Shown here: piece after piece, positions 1 to 6,824 of the stretch | How the letters are laid out: each line of letters opens with the position of its first letter | How positions within the stretch are numbered: position 1 is the first letter of the stretch | Assembly: GCA_017387265.1 (NCBI GenBank) | Contig: JAFOFM010000090.1 | Location: 1-12,494 of the forward strand | Length of the DNA stretch: 12,494 nucleotides | Direction: 5' to 3' | Origin: Peptococcaceae bacterium | Lineage (GTDB): Bacteria; Bacillota; Peptococcia; Peptococcales; Peptococcaceae | The notes under the pieces: generated by a model | The model's input: the letters and a program-made list of their open reading frames with translations, nothing else | Database searches by the model: none | What the model was told of the DNA's origin: nothing | Translations under genes and position numbers: made by a program

Positions 1-2
1 CA

Positions 3-284
3 ATGGCTGTAATGCAGGCTTTAGGTATGGTAGAAACAAAAGGTTTAGTACCTTCTATCGAAGCTGCCGATGCAATGGTAAAAGCTGCTAACGTAACTCT
101 GATCGGTAAAGTTCAGGTTGGTGGCGGTTTAATCTGCACAATGGTACGCGGTGATGTTGGCGCAGTTAAAGCATCCGTAGATGCTGGTGCTGCTGCTGCA
201 GAAAGAATCGGTGGTTTACTGGCTGTTCATGTAATCCCAAGACCACATGAAGAAGTAGAATCCATCCTGCCTAAATTAAAATAA
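3..284 (+). CDS. eutM: BMC-H hexameric microcompartment shell protein (EutM/PduA type)
   Basis: Single-domain BMC shell protein of 93 residues, the usual length of the PduA/EutM/CcmK family, which forms the hexagonal tiles of the shell facets. Visible family blocks are [10 protein letters not shown] near the start, [12 protein letters not shown] around residues 20-31, [18 protein letters not shown] in the middle and [11 protein letters not shown] near the end. The central pore loop reads GGG (residues 40-42) where PduA has GSG, so the pore is lined by glycine instead of serine. The start is near the window edge, so its ribosome binding site is not visible; the ATG at 12 is an alternative start. 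It is the first visible gene of a run of co-oriented BMC genes. EutM and PduA cannot be told apart by sequence alone; the eut-type neighbours favour the eutM name. Confidence 0.93.
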   Translation: MAVMQALGMVETKGLVPSIEAADAMVKAANVTLIGKVQVGGGLICTMVRGDVGAVKASVDAGAAAAERIGGLLAVHVIPRPHEEVESILPKLK

Positions 285-318
285 GACCTATTTTAATTGG
301 ATAAGGGGGGTGTAGCGT

Positions 319-1104
319 TTGAAGGTAATTACGGAAGCAAAAGTGAGAGCGGAAATACCGCGCAGCGAACAGCCTGAGTTCTACGTGGTAGAGCCTGGGT
401 ATATCCTCTCTCCGGCCGCGCGTGAATATCTGATGGGACGCCAAATTAAAATTACGAACGGAACTGTTGCCGGTGAAGCGCCGGAATCCGTCAGTACAGC
501 AGAAGTTCCCCCTATGCCTTCTGCTGCTGCACCAGTGAAGGCGGACGGTGCCCGCTATGTGGATTACAATACAGGTGCATGTTACTTTGAAAAACCAGTA
601 CACATGACCGTTTTGTACGGGGATATGCTGGTTAGCAAAGATCATCCGCAGATTTTATTCCGCGGAAAAACAGAAAGTCTGCAGTCGCAGATTGTTCTGA
701 CGCAGGCTGTAATTGCAGAGCGAGGCGGAAGCCAGAAACTGCTTGACGACTTAAATAATCTTTTAACAATTCTTCGGAATATTCTTCGGAGTCATGTACT
801 GAATCAGCCGCTGGTGGTGGATCAGATTATCGGTTTCAGCCGGACAGAGGTGCAGGAACGGGCGAACAACCCGATGCAGTTCTATCCGGTAGAAGAAGCC
901 GGTGTTCCAGAGTACACCAGAGGGCTGGAATATGCGCAGCTGAATCAGCTGTACACCCAGATGCGTGAGGTGGAAACAGCTGCGATTACAGCGCTCCATG
1001 AAGGAAACCGATACACAAGAACAGACATCCTGGAAGTACTGAACAGTCTGTCCAGTGCTTTACGGGTAATGATGTTTATGCATTTGGCAGGTGAATATAA
1101 ATGA
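319..1104 (+). CDS. eutT: EutT-type ATP:cob(I)alamin adenosyltransferase
   Basis: Predicted corrinoid adenosyltransferase (261 aa) that makes adenosylcobalamin for the B12-dependent signature enzyme of the compartment. EutT features are the N-terminal ITEAKVRAE...LSPAAREYL segment (residues 4-38), the KDHPQILFRGKTESL block (107-121), and the C-terminal REVETAAITAL...RTDILEVLNSLSSALRVMM block (216-252). The start is TTG, placed by a strong AGGGGGGTG Shine-Dalgarno just upstream; a GTG at 310 runs straight into a stop. The Salmonella EutT metal motif (H-x11-CC-x2-C) is not present: residue 88 is the only cysteine in the protein. It may therefore belong to the metal-independent class of EutT, or be altered. 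The gene ends with a 4-nt ATGA overlap with pduL, implying translational coupling. Confidence 0.87.
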   Translation: MKVITEAKVRAEIPRSEQPEFYVVEPGYILSPAAREYLMGRQIKITNGTVAGEAPESVSTAEVPPMPSAAAPVKADGARYVDYNTGACYFEKPVHMTVLYGDMLVSKDHPQILFRGKTESLQSQIVLTQAVIAERGGSQKLLDDLNNLLTILRNILRSHVLNQPLVVDQIIGFSRTEVQERANNPMQFYPVEEAGVPEYTRGLEYAQLNQLYTQMREVETAAITALHEGNRYTRTDILEVLNSLSSALRVMMFMHLAGEYK

Positions 1105-1727
1105 GCGAAACAAGCATGATCGATCAGGTTGTAAATGCTGTAGTTGATACCATCAGCAAAGAATATGTACAGGTTGAAGTTTCGGCACGTCACGTGCATC
1201 TGAGCCAGAAAGACTTAGAAACCTTATTTGGCGCTGGTGCTACTCTGACACCAAAACGTGAACTGTCCCAGCCGGGCCAGTATCTGTCTGAACAGCGTGT
1301 TACCCTGGTTGGGCCAAAAGGCAGAAAAGAAAACGTTTCTGTACTGGGTCCAGTGCGCAAAGCAACACAGGTGGAATTGTCCAAGAGTGATGCCAGAGGT
1401 TTAGGGGTGAAAGCTCCATTGCGGGAATCCGGCGATGTAGCTGGCTCCGGTTCTATCACACTGGAAGGCCCAAAAGGCAGCGTAACAATTCCAGAAGGCA
1501 CAATCGTGGCTCACTGCCACATTCACATGACAACAGCCGATGCACGCAGAATGGGACTGTCTGACAGTCAGCATGTAAGCGTTGAAATCGGGGGCGAACG
1601 CCCAGTTGTATTTAAAGATGTAATTGTTCGTGTAAACGACAACTTCCGTTGCCGTATGCACATCGATACTGACGAAGGCAATGCAACAGAATTAGGTGCT
1701 ATGCCTCTGGGCCGCATCATTAAATAA
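1101..1727 (+). CDS. pduL: PduL phosphotransacylase (BMC-associated)
   Basis: PduL-family phosphate acyltransferase (208 aa). It converts acyl-CoA and phosphate to acyl-phosphate, regenerating CoA inside the compartment. Visible motifs are ARHVHLS (residues 29-35), a LVGPKG strand (69-74), LGPVRKATQVELS (82-94), the second histidine cluster HCHIHM (138-143), and MHIDTDEGNA near the end. The two HxH clusters hold the zinc ions in this family. Residues 6-21 (IDQVVNAVVDTISKE) form a short amphipathic helix ahead of the first domain, in the position of the PduL encapsulation peptide. In place of the usual AQRHIHM the second cluster reads AHCHIHM, so a normally conserved Arg is Cys139. The ATG overlaps the eutT stop. 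In Gram-positive eut operons this gene is often called eutD. Confidence 0.94.
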   Translation: MSETSMIDQVVNAVVDTISKEYVQVEVSARHVHLSQKDLETLFGAGATLTPKRELSQPGQYLSEQRVTLVGPKGRKENVSVLGPVRKATQVELSKSDARGLGVKAPLRESGDVAGSGSITLEGPKGSVTIPEGTIVAHCHIHMTTADARRMGLSDSQHVSVEIGGERPVVFKDVIVRVNDNFRCRMHIDTDEGNATELGAMPLGRIIK

Positions 1728-1752
1728 GCTTCCAGTAAAGGAGTTTTCTAAA

Positions 1753-2586
1753 ATGATGGACTTAGAGCGTGTAAATGCCTATATGGAACGTGTAGTGCAG
1801 TCAGAAACGGAAACATTTAAACCGGTAAGCGACAAGCTGAAGGTTGGACTGGATCTGGGGACCGCCTACATTGTTCTGGTTGTACTTGACGAGGAAGATA
1901 ACCCGATTGCCTGTGAAAAACAGGCAGCCAGTGTACTGAAAGACGGGGTAGTGGTTGACTATGTTGGCGCACTGCAGATTGTACGCACACTGAAGGAAAA
2001 GCTGGAAGCGAGAATCGGTACTGAATTGCAGTATTGTGCAATCGCGATGCCGGCTGGTACTGAAGACAGCGTAAAGACTCATCAGTATATTGCTGAAGGG
2101 GCAGGCCTGGAAGTAACCAACATTCTTGATGAACCAAGCGCAGCTAATGCAATCTATCAGATTGAAGACGGTGTGGTTGTGGATATCGGTGGCGGTACAA
2201 CAGGGCTGGCAATTCTGAAAAACGGTAAAGTTGTTCAGATTGAGGATGAGCCGACTGGCGGGACCCATTTGTCTCTGGTTCTGTCTGGAAACTACAAAAT
2301 TTCCTTTGCAGAAGCAGAAGAAATCAAACAGAACTACAAACGGCATAAAGAAATTTTCCCGGTTGTAAAACCTGTTATTGAAAAAATGGCATCGATTGTA
2401 AACCGTTATGTTAAAAAAGACGAAGTCGATACCCTGTATTTATGCGGCGGTACCTGTTGTTTAACCGGTATTGAGAAAGTTTTTGAAAAAGAAACCGGCA
2501 TCAAAACCATTAAACCAGCAAATCCGTTTCTGGTAACACCGACTGGTATTGCAATGAACTGCAGACTGGACGGGACCGTTTTATAA
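1753..2586 (+). CDS. eutJ: EutJ, actin/Hsp70-like putative chaperone
   Basis: EutJ-family protein (277 aa) with an actin/Hsp70-type ATPase fold. EutJ is thought to act as a chaperone or reactivation-type factor for the ethanolamine enzymes, but its exact role is not settled. Visible nucleotide-binding motifs are phosphate-1 GLDLGTAY (residues 32-39), the LDEPSAANAI block (125-134), phosphate-2 VVDIGGGTTGL (142-152) and the adenosine motif CGGTCCLTGI (231-240). The start at 1753 follows an AAAGGAG site at the right distance; upstream in-frame codons would overlap pduL without a good site. A second ATG follows immediately. The first 22 residues precede the ATPase domain and are charged and helical, so a weak targeting role is possible. 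It lies 25 nt after pduL. Confidence 0.92.
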   Translation: MMDLERVNAYMERVVQSETETFKPVSDKLKVGLDLGTAYIVLVVLDEEDNPIACEKQAASVLKDGVVVDYVGALQIVRTLKEKLEARIGTELQYCAIAMPAGTEDSVKTHQYIAEGAGLEVTNILDEPSAANAIYQIEDGVVVDIGGGTTGLAILKNGKVVQIEDEPTGGTHLSLVLSGNYKISFAEAEEIKQNYKRHKEIFPVVKPVIEKMASIVNRYVKKDEVDTLYLCGGTCCLTGIEKVFEKETGIKTIKPANPFLVTPTGIAMNCRLDGTVL

Positions 2587-2621
2587 CTGATTGAATGATG
2601 GAATGGAAAGAAGGGGATCCC

Positions 2622-3377
2622 TTGGACTTCGATGCGTTGGTAGACGAACTTGCAAATCGTGTGCTTGCAGCACTGGCGAAGCAGGAAGCTGTGCAGAATC
2701 CGGCAGCAGCCTGCAGTACCACCGGTTTTTGTACTGCAGATGCACCAGAGTCTCAGAAACCGATTTTAATCGGCCTGACTCAGGATAGCTCGCTGCCACC
2801 TTGCCGTTTTACTCTGCTGGAAAGCGCTAGAGTAAAAGAGAAATATCGCATCAAATGTGCGCAGAAATGCGGCTATGATGTGGATGTTGCCAGCTGCGAA
2901 GCCGTGGTGCTCCATGATTTAACCAATGAATCTCTGGCGAAAATCGCCAGCGGGATTTGTGACACACCTTATACAAAAATTGTGTCGCAGGCCCTGTTAT
3001 TAGGAAAACCGGTTTATCTGATGCAGGATCAGATTGAACTGTACGATTACCGCAAAACCGCTGCGAAACCATATTATAAAATGTTTCGTGCACAGCTGGG
3101 GCTGCTGGAAGAGTCCGGTTTAATGATTACCTGTCCAGATAAAGCGGAAGATGTTCTGGTGAACGGTGGTGCCTGTGCGGCATCCTGTTCTTCTGCACCA
3201 GCTCCTGCGGCTCAGGAAACTACTGTGAAACTGGAGAACCATCTGGTTAGCGAACGCAGTGTTGCCGATGCCCATCAGGCTGGCGCAACCCGGATTGTTG
3301 TTGGTGCAAAAGCCATTGTAACTGATTTAGCCAAGGACTATGCGCAGAAATTCAGTGTAGAACTGGTTCGAGAATAA
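2622..3377 (+). CDS. Flavoprotein-like ethanolamine-operon protein of unknown function (TIGR02536-like)
   Basis: Resembles the uncharacterised family seen between eutJ/pduL and eutN in Gram-positive ethanolamine operons (TIGR02536, from memory). I chose the TTG start at 2622 because AAGAAGGGG lies just upstream. The ATG at 2595, nine codons earlier in frame, has no visible ribosome binding site but would also be open. With the TTG start the protein has 251 residues and opens directly with an amphipathic helix (MDFDALVDELANRVLAAL), which looks like an encapsulation peptide. A variable Ala/Pro/Thr linker follows, then a Rossmann-like domain with DLTNESLAKIASGICDTPY and ALLLGKPVYLMQD, reminiscent of flavoproteins. 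A second Ala-rich linker (SCSSAPAPAAQ) leads to a conserved tail ending AKAIVTDLAKDYAQKFSVEL. The function is unknown; lumen location is inferred from the helix. Confidence 0.82.
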   Translation: MDFDALVDELANRVLAALAKQEAVQNPAAACSTTGFCTADAPESQKPILIGLTQDSSLPPCRFTLLESARVKEKYRIKCAQKCGYDVDVASCEAVVLHDLTNESLAKIASGICDTPYTKIVSQALLLGKPVYLMQDQIELYDYRKTAAKPYYKMFRAQLGLLEESGLMITCPDKAEDVLVNGGACAASCSSAPAPAAQETTVKLENHLVSERSVADAHQAGATRIVVGAKAIVTDLAKDYAQKFSVELVRE

Positions 3378-3402
3378 TCGCGCACTAAGAGGAGGAATTT
3401 CA

Positions 3403-3687
3403 GTGCAAATTGCAAAAGTAATCGGCAATATCTGGGCGACCAGAAAAGAAACATCGCTTACCGGTCTGAAACTGCTGATTGTTCAGCCAATTAATATTCT
3501 GGACAATGACAAACCAATCGGGGAACCTGTGGTAGCGGCCGATATTATCGGTGCCGGTACTGGTGAAACTGTTATTATCGCGGTAGGAAGTACCGCGCGA
3601 GTAGCAGCAGGCTCTATGGATACTGCAGTGGATGCGACTGTTGTAGGCATTGTAGATGACAAAGAATTTGACGCAGATCTGTTATAA
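3403..3687 (+). CDS. eutN: BMC-P pentameric vertex shell protein (EutN/CcmL)
   Basis: EutN/CcmL-type protein (94 aa) that forms pentamers closing the corners of the polyhedral shell. Visible family features are the opening MQIAKVIGNIWATRK, the KLLIVQPI strand, VVAADIIGAGTGETVIIAVGS in the centre (residues about 43-63) and DATVVGIVD near the end. The length is typical. The start is GTG, placed firmly by an AAGAGGAGG site at 3387-3395 with 7 nt spacing. It follows the flavoprotein-like gene by about 25 nt and is the only pentamer gene in this window, so it probably supplies all vertices unless another lies upstream. Confidence 0.95.
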   Translation: MQIAKVIGNIWATRKETSLTGLKLLIVQPINILDNDKPIGEPVVAADIIGAGTGETVIIAVGSTARVAAGSMDTAVDATVVGIVDDKEFDADLL

Positions 3688-3749
3688 GTCTGCATTTCAA
3701 TTAAAATTGTAGGAAAATTCCATAGATTTTCTTTAGAAAAGTGTGGTGT

Positions 3750-5102
3750 ATGACGTTGAGTTTTATTGATACAGTAAAAGATGCAGGTATCGTAGGGGCT
3801 GGTGGTGCTGGCTTCCCGACTCACGTAAAACTGAATGCGAAAGCGGAATGCTTTATCGTAAACGCAGCTGAATGTGAGCCGCTGATCGAAACCGATAAAT
3901 ATCTGTGCCGTACATTCGCAGACCAGATCGTAGAAGCTGTTAATGCGACTGGTGCTCATCTCGGCGTTAGCCGTAAAGTCATTGCACTGAAAGGCAAATA
4001 TAAAGAAGAAATCGCTTCTTTAAAAGCTGCTATCAACCGTGCAAATGCTGATATCGAAATTTTCGAAATGCCAACCTTCTATCCGGCTGGCGATGAGCAG
4101 ACAATGGTACAGATGGTTACCGGCAGAAGCGTACCAGAACGCGGTCTGCCACTGGACGTAGGTGCTGTGGTAGATAACGTAGGTACTATGCTGAACCTGT
4201 ACGAAGCGCTGCATGGCGCACCTGTTACAGAAAAATATCTGTCTGTAGTAGGGGAAGTAAAAGAACCTATTATGCTGAAAGTGCCAATCGGTACTCCAAT
4301 CACTGAATGTATTGCTGCTGCAAACCCAACCATTCGTGATTACGGCATTATCCTGGGCGGTCCTATGATGGGTAAAATCGCTCTGGATGAAAAAGCAATC
4401 GCTGATGCGGTTGTAACAAAAACAACTGGTAACGTAATCGTATTACCAAAAGATCATTACCTGTTCCAGCGCGCGACTCTGCCGATGGAAACAATCAAAC
4501 GCCAGGCTCGTGCAGCTTGCATCCAGTGCAAAATGTGTACCGACCTGTGCCCTCGTCATATGATTGGTCATCAGATTCGTCCAAACGTAGTGATGAGAAA
4601 CATCTGGCGTGAAGACCAGATTACTGATAATGATGAATACTTAGCAACCTTCGGGGATGCTATGAACTGCTGTGACTGCGGTGCATGTGAAATGTTTGCA
4701 TGCCCAATGGGTCTGTCCCCACGTAAAGTTAACGGCTATATCAAAGGTCAGTTACGTGCAAAAGGCATTCAGGTTCCACGTAATATGGCTCCTGTTGCAG
4801 AAGAAGGTATCGACGATCATCGTATTCCAACCCACCGCTTAATCGCTCGTCTGGGTCTGGCTGATTTCGATGGCCTGCATGCACATGAATGCATTGAATT
4901 AGCACCAGAAACCGTATATGTTCCATTCCGTCAGCATATCGGTAAACCTGCTGTTCCAGCAAAAGCTGCTGGTGACCGCGTAGTAAAAGGTGAAGTGTTA
5001 GGCGCAGCTGCTGAAGGCTTATCCGCTAACATTCACGCTAGTATGAATGGCGTAGTTGTTTCTATCGATGAAAACGGCGCTCGTATCAGAAGGGAGGTAT
5101 AA
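3750..5102 (+). CDS. pduS: PduS, RnfC-like Fe-S flavoprotein (cobalamin reductase / electron transfer)
   Basis: PduS homologue (450 aa, the usual length). PduS is an FMN and two-[4Fe-4S] NADH-dependent protein that reduces corrinoid for re-adenosylation and moves electrons in B12-dependent compartments. The RnfC/Nqo1-like region shows GIVGAGGAGFPTHVK (residues about 13-27), NAAECEPLIETDK, and YPAGDEQTMVQ. Two ferredoxin-type motifs follow: C257-x2-C260-x2-C263-x3-C267-P and C307-x2-C310-x2-C313-x4-C318-P, with an extra Cys308. The C-terminal VPAKAAGDRVVKGEVLG...ASMNGVV segment is a barrel-sandwich-like domain. The ATG at 3750 gives the family start (SFIDTVKDAGIV); a GTG at 3741 is in frame, and no strong ribosome binding site is visible. 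The stop lies 4 nt before the pduT start. With EutT it forms the B12 repair module, and with PduT an electron conduit. Confidence 0.93.
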   Translation: MTLSFIDTVKDAGIVGAGGAGFPTHVKLNAKAECFIVNAAECEPLIETDKYLCRTFADQIVEAVNATGAHLGVSRKVIALKGKYKEEIASLKAAINRANADIEIFEMPTFYPAGDEQTMVQMVTGRSVPERGLPLDVGAVVDNVGTMLNLYEALHGAPVTEKYLSVVGEVKEPIMLKVPIGTPITECIAAANPTIRDYGIILGGPMMGKIALDEKAIADAVVTKTTGNVIVLPKDHYLFQRATLPMETIKRQARAACIQCKMCTDLCPRHMIGHQIRPNVVMRNIWREDQITDNDEYLATFGDAMNCCDCGACEMFACPMGLSPRKVNGYIKGQLRAKGIQVPRNMAPVAEEGIDDHRIPTHRLIARLGLADFDGLHAHECIELAPETVYVPFRQHIGKPAVPAKAAGDRVVKGEVLGAAAEGLSANIHASMNGVVVSIDENGARIRREV

Positions 5103-5106
5103 TGCT

Positions 5107-5646
5107 ATGGGAACTGCATTAGGTATGATTGAACTGTCCAGTATTGCCCGCGGCATTGAAACCTGCGATTTTATGGTGAAAGCCGCACAGGTAGACATTG
5201 TACGTGCTTCCACAGTTTGTCCAGGTAAATACATCATTATTATTGGTGGTAACACCGCAGATGTAAGAGCCTCCATGACTGAAGGCATGAAAATTGGTGG
5301 GGCTTATGTAGTAGATACTCTGCTCATCCCTAACATTAACGAACAGGTAATTCCTGCAATTTCTATGACAAACCAGGTGAACGATCGTGACGCTCTGGGT
5401 GTTCTGGAATTCTACTCTATCGCATCTGCAATCAAAGCTGCCGACGTGGCTGCAAAAGCTGCTGACGTAACATTAATCGAAGTTCGTATCGGTTATGCAA
5501 TCGGCGGTAAAGGTTTCGTAACCTTAACAGGTGATGTAGGCGCAGTTCGCGCGGCTGTATCCGCAGCGAAAGAAGAATCTGAATTACTGGTTAACACAAG
5601 CATCATCCCAAGACCAGCTAACCAGCTGTTTGATGCATTATTATAA
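5107..5646 (+). CDS. pduT: PduT, tandem-BMC-domain (BMC-T) shell protein with predicted pore Fe-S cluster
   Basis: BMC-T shell protein (179 aa) with two BMC domains: residues about 4-88 (LGMIELSSIARGIE...PNINEQVIPAIS) and 95-175 (ALGVLEFYSIASAIKAADVAAK...IPRPANQLF). The first domain has VCPGK with Cys at residue 38, the same position and context as the PduT cysteine. In PduT trimers that residue binds a single [4Fe-4S] cluster at the three-fold axis. It probably passes electrons through the shell, with PduS as the natural partner. The ATG at 5107 has an AGGGAGG site a few bases upstream, located in the last codons of pduS, so the two genes are coupled. Longer in-frame openings inside pduS were rejected. 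Confidence 0.94.
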   Translation: MGTALGMIELSSIARGIETCDFMVKAAQVDIVRASTVCPGKYIIIIGGNTADVRASMTEGMKIGGAYVVDTLLIPNINEQVIPAISMTNQVNDRDALGVLEFYSIASAIKAADVAAKAADVTLIEVRIGYAIGGKGFVTLTGDVGAVRAAVSAAKEESELLVNTSIIPRPANQLFDALL

Positions 5647-5690
5647 TATCCAAAAGATGAATCAACATCTTGCCTAAGGAGAGATATAGA

Positions 5691-6644
5691 ATGGATTTAC
5701 AGAAACTTCAGGAAGAATTAAGACAGAAAGCTCTGCAGAGAGCACAGGCTGAAAAAGCTGCTTCCAAACCAGCTGCACCAGCAGGCAAAGTAAAAGGCCC
5801 AATCATTGACTTCCGTTATCGTCCAAACACCAAAAGCATTATCGGCGGCATCGCAGAAAGCCCAATTTTCCGTGCTGGTCTGATTGCTAACGGTGTTGAT
5901 ATTGATGAATTCTACAGCAGAGCAAGAACTATGCCAGAAATCATCGAAGACCTGAAAGCTCACAACGTAATGAAAGCTGTTATCGTTGGTCGTGACGCTG
6001 AAACAACTTACGGTTACAAACCAAACAACCCAGAAATCCGTCAGTTCGTACAGGCTTGCCCTGAAATCTTCCTGGGCTACTACGGTGTAGACCCTCACAA
6101 AGGTATGCAGGCAATCCGTGACCTGGATGCAGCTGTTAAAAGCGGCGACTTCCACGGCGCAGCTATGGACCCAATGTACGCTCAGCTGAAATGCAGCGAC
6201 GCTAAAATGTACCCAGTATACGCAAAATGCTGCGAACTGAACATTCCAATCGTTATCACTGCTGGTCCAGCTCGTTACACCGCTAACACCGTTATGGATT
6301 ACACACATCCAAGTGAAATCGATATCGTAGCAAAAGACTTCCCAGATCTGAAAATCATCATCAGCCACGGTGCATGGCCATTCGTTGATGAAATGATCGG
6401 CGTAACATTCCGTAACAGAAACGTATTCCTGGAAATCTCCGAATACGAAGAATACCCAGGTTCCAGCGACTTCCTGGATGCTGCTAAAACTATCCTGAAA
6501 GACCAGATGATGTTCGCAAGTGCGTGCCCATTTGTTCCTTATCTGGAAGCTGCAGAAAAATACGCTACCTACGGTTTCGACGAAGAAACATACGAAAAAA
6601 TCATGTGGAAAAACGCTGCGAAAGTACTGGGTCTGGAAGTTTAA
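5691..6644 (+). CDS. Amidohydrolase-2-like TIM-barrel protein with N-terminal encapsulation-like helix; metal-ligand residues replaced
   Basis: The 317-residue protein begins with a charged amphipathic helix (residues 1-24) and an Ala/Pro/Lys linker (25-36), then an amidohydrolase-2-like domain. The start ATG follows TAAGGAGA with 8-9 nt spacing. The domain is recognised from the layout GPIIDFRYRP (36-45), IPIVITAGPARY (185-196), LKIIISHGAWPF (220-231), MMFASACPF (273-281) and the C-terminal NAAKVLGL (308-315). In metal-dependent members the first motif is DxHxH, the second ends in H, and the fourth contains a metal-binding Asp. Here they read DFRYR, T190 and A278; only H226 remains. Many uncharacterised relatives have an IDFRxRP start, so this may be a distinct subfamily. 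Ten of ten Asn codons are AAC and most Pro codons are CCA, which suggests high expression. It is the last gene before the operon terminator. Substrate and activity are unknown. Confidence 0.85.
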   Translation: MDLQKLQEELRQKALQRAQAEKAASKPAAPAGKVKGPIIDFRYRPNTKSIIGGIAESPIFRAGLIANGVDIDEFYSRARTMPEIIEDLKAHNVMKAVIVGRDAETTYGYKPNNPEIRQFVQACPEIFLGYYGVDPHKGMQAIRDLDAAVKSGDFHGAAMDPMYAQLKCSDAKMYPVYAKCCELNIPIVITAGPARYTANTVMDYTHPSEIDIVAKDFPDLKIIISHGAWPFVDEMIGVTFRNRNVFLEISEYEEYPGSSDFLDAAKTILKDQMMFASACPFVPYLEAAEKYATYGFDEETYEKIMWKNAAKVLGLEV

Positions 6645-6688
6645 TTCCGATACAGAATTTCAAAAACGGTTTGCATGACAAACGTAAT

Positions 6689-6720
6689 AAAAAAGGAACT
6701 CCTTCAGGAGTTCCTTTTTT
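6689..6720 (+). terminator. Intrinsic terminator of the BMC operon
   Basis: A 14-bp perfect stem (AAAAAAGGAACTCC pairing with GGAGTTCCTTTTTT) with a TTCA loop ends in a T tract. It lies 45 nt after the amidohydrolase-like gene and marks the end of the BMC transcription unit. Confidence 0.93.
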
Positions 6721-6754
6721 GTATATTTGAATATTAAATACGGGTAGCTACATA

Positions 6755-6797
6755 GTAAAATAAAACAGACCGGCTTGATTGGACAGTCCGGCCTGTT
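6755..6797 (-). terminator. Intrinsic terminator of trpS
   Basis: Read on the minus strand, arms AACAGGCCGG and CCGGTCTGTT (10 bp with one G-U pair) flank a 14-nt loop and are followed by a T-rich run (TTTTATTTTA). It lies about 28 nt beyond the trpS stop. The mismatch becomes A-C on the plus strand and no T tract follows there, so the minus direction is favoured. Confidence 0.75.
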
Positions 6798-6824
6798 GTG
6801 TATCAGTTTCGTTTGAAAAATGTT

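Noticed and set aside
3700..3740. Weak hairpin (GAAAAT/ATTTTC) between eutN and pduS as an intraoperon terminator or processing site
   Set aside because: The stem is six mostly A-T pairs with no proper T tract, so it is within chance for AT-rich spacer.
5718..6368. Long open frame antisense to the amidohydrolase-like gene (216 codons), and a similar one antisense to eutJ at 1801-2346
   Set aside because: Their compositions (rich in Trp, Phe, Cys, Ser) are those of mirror frames of strongly biased codons. They have no ribosome site and the opposite strand carries clear families.
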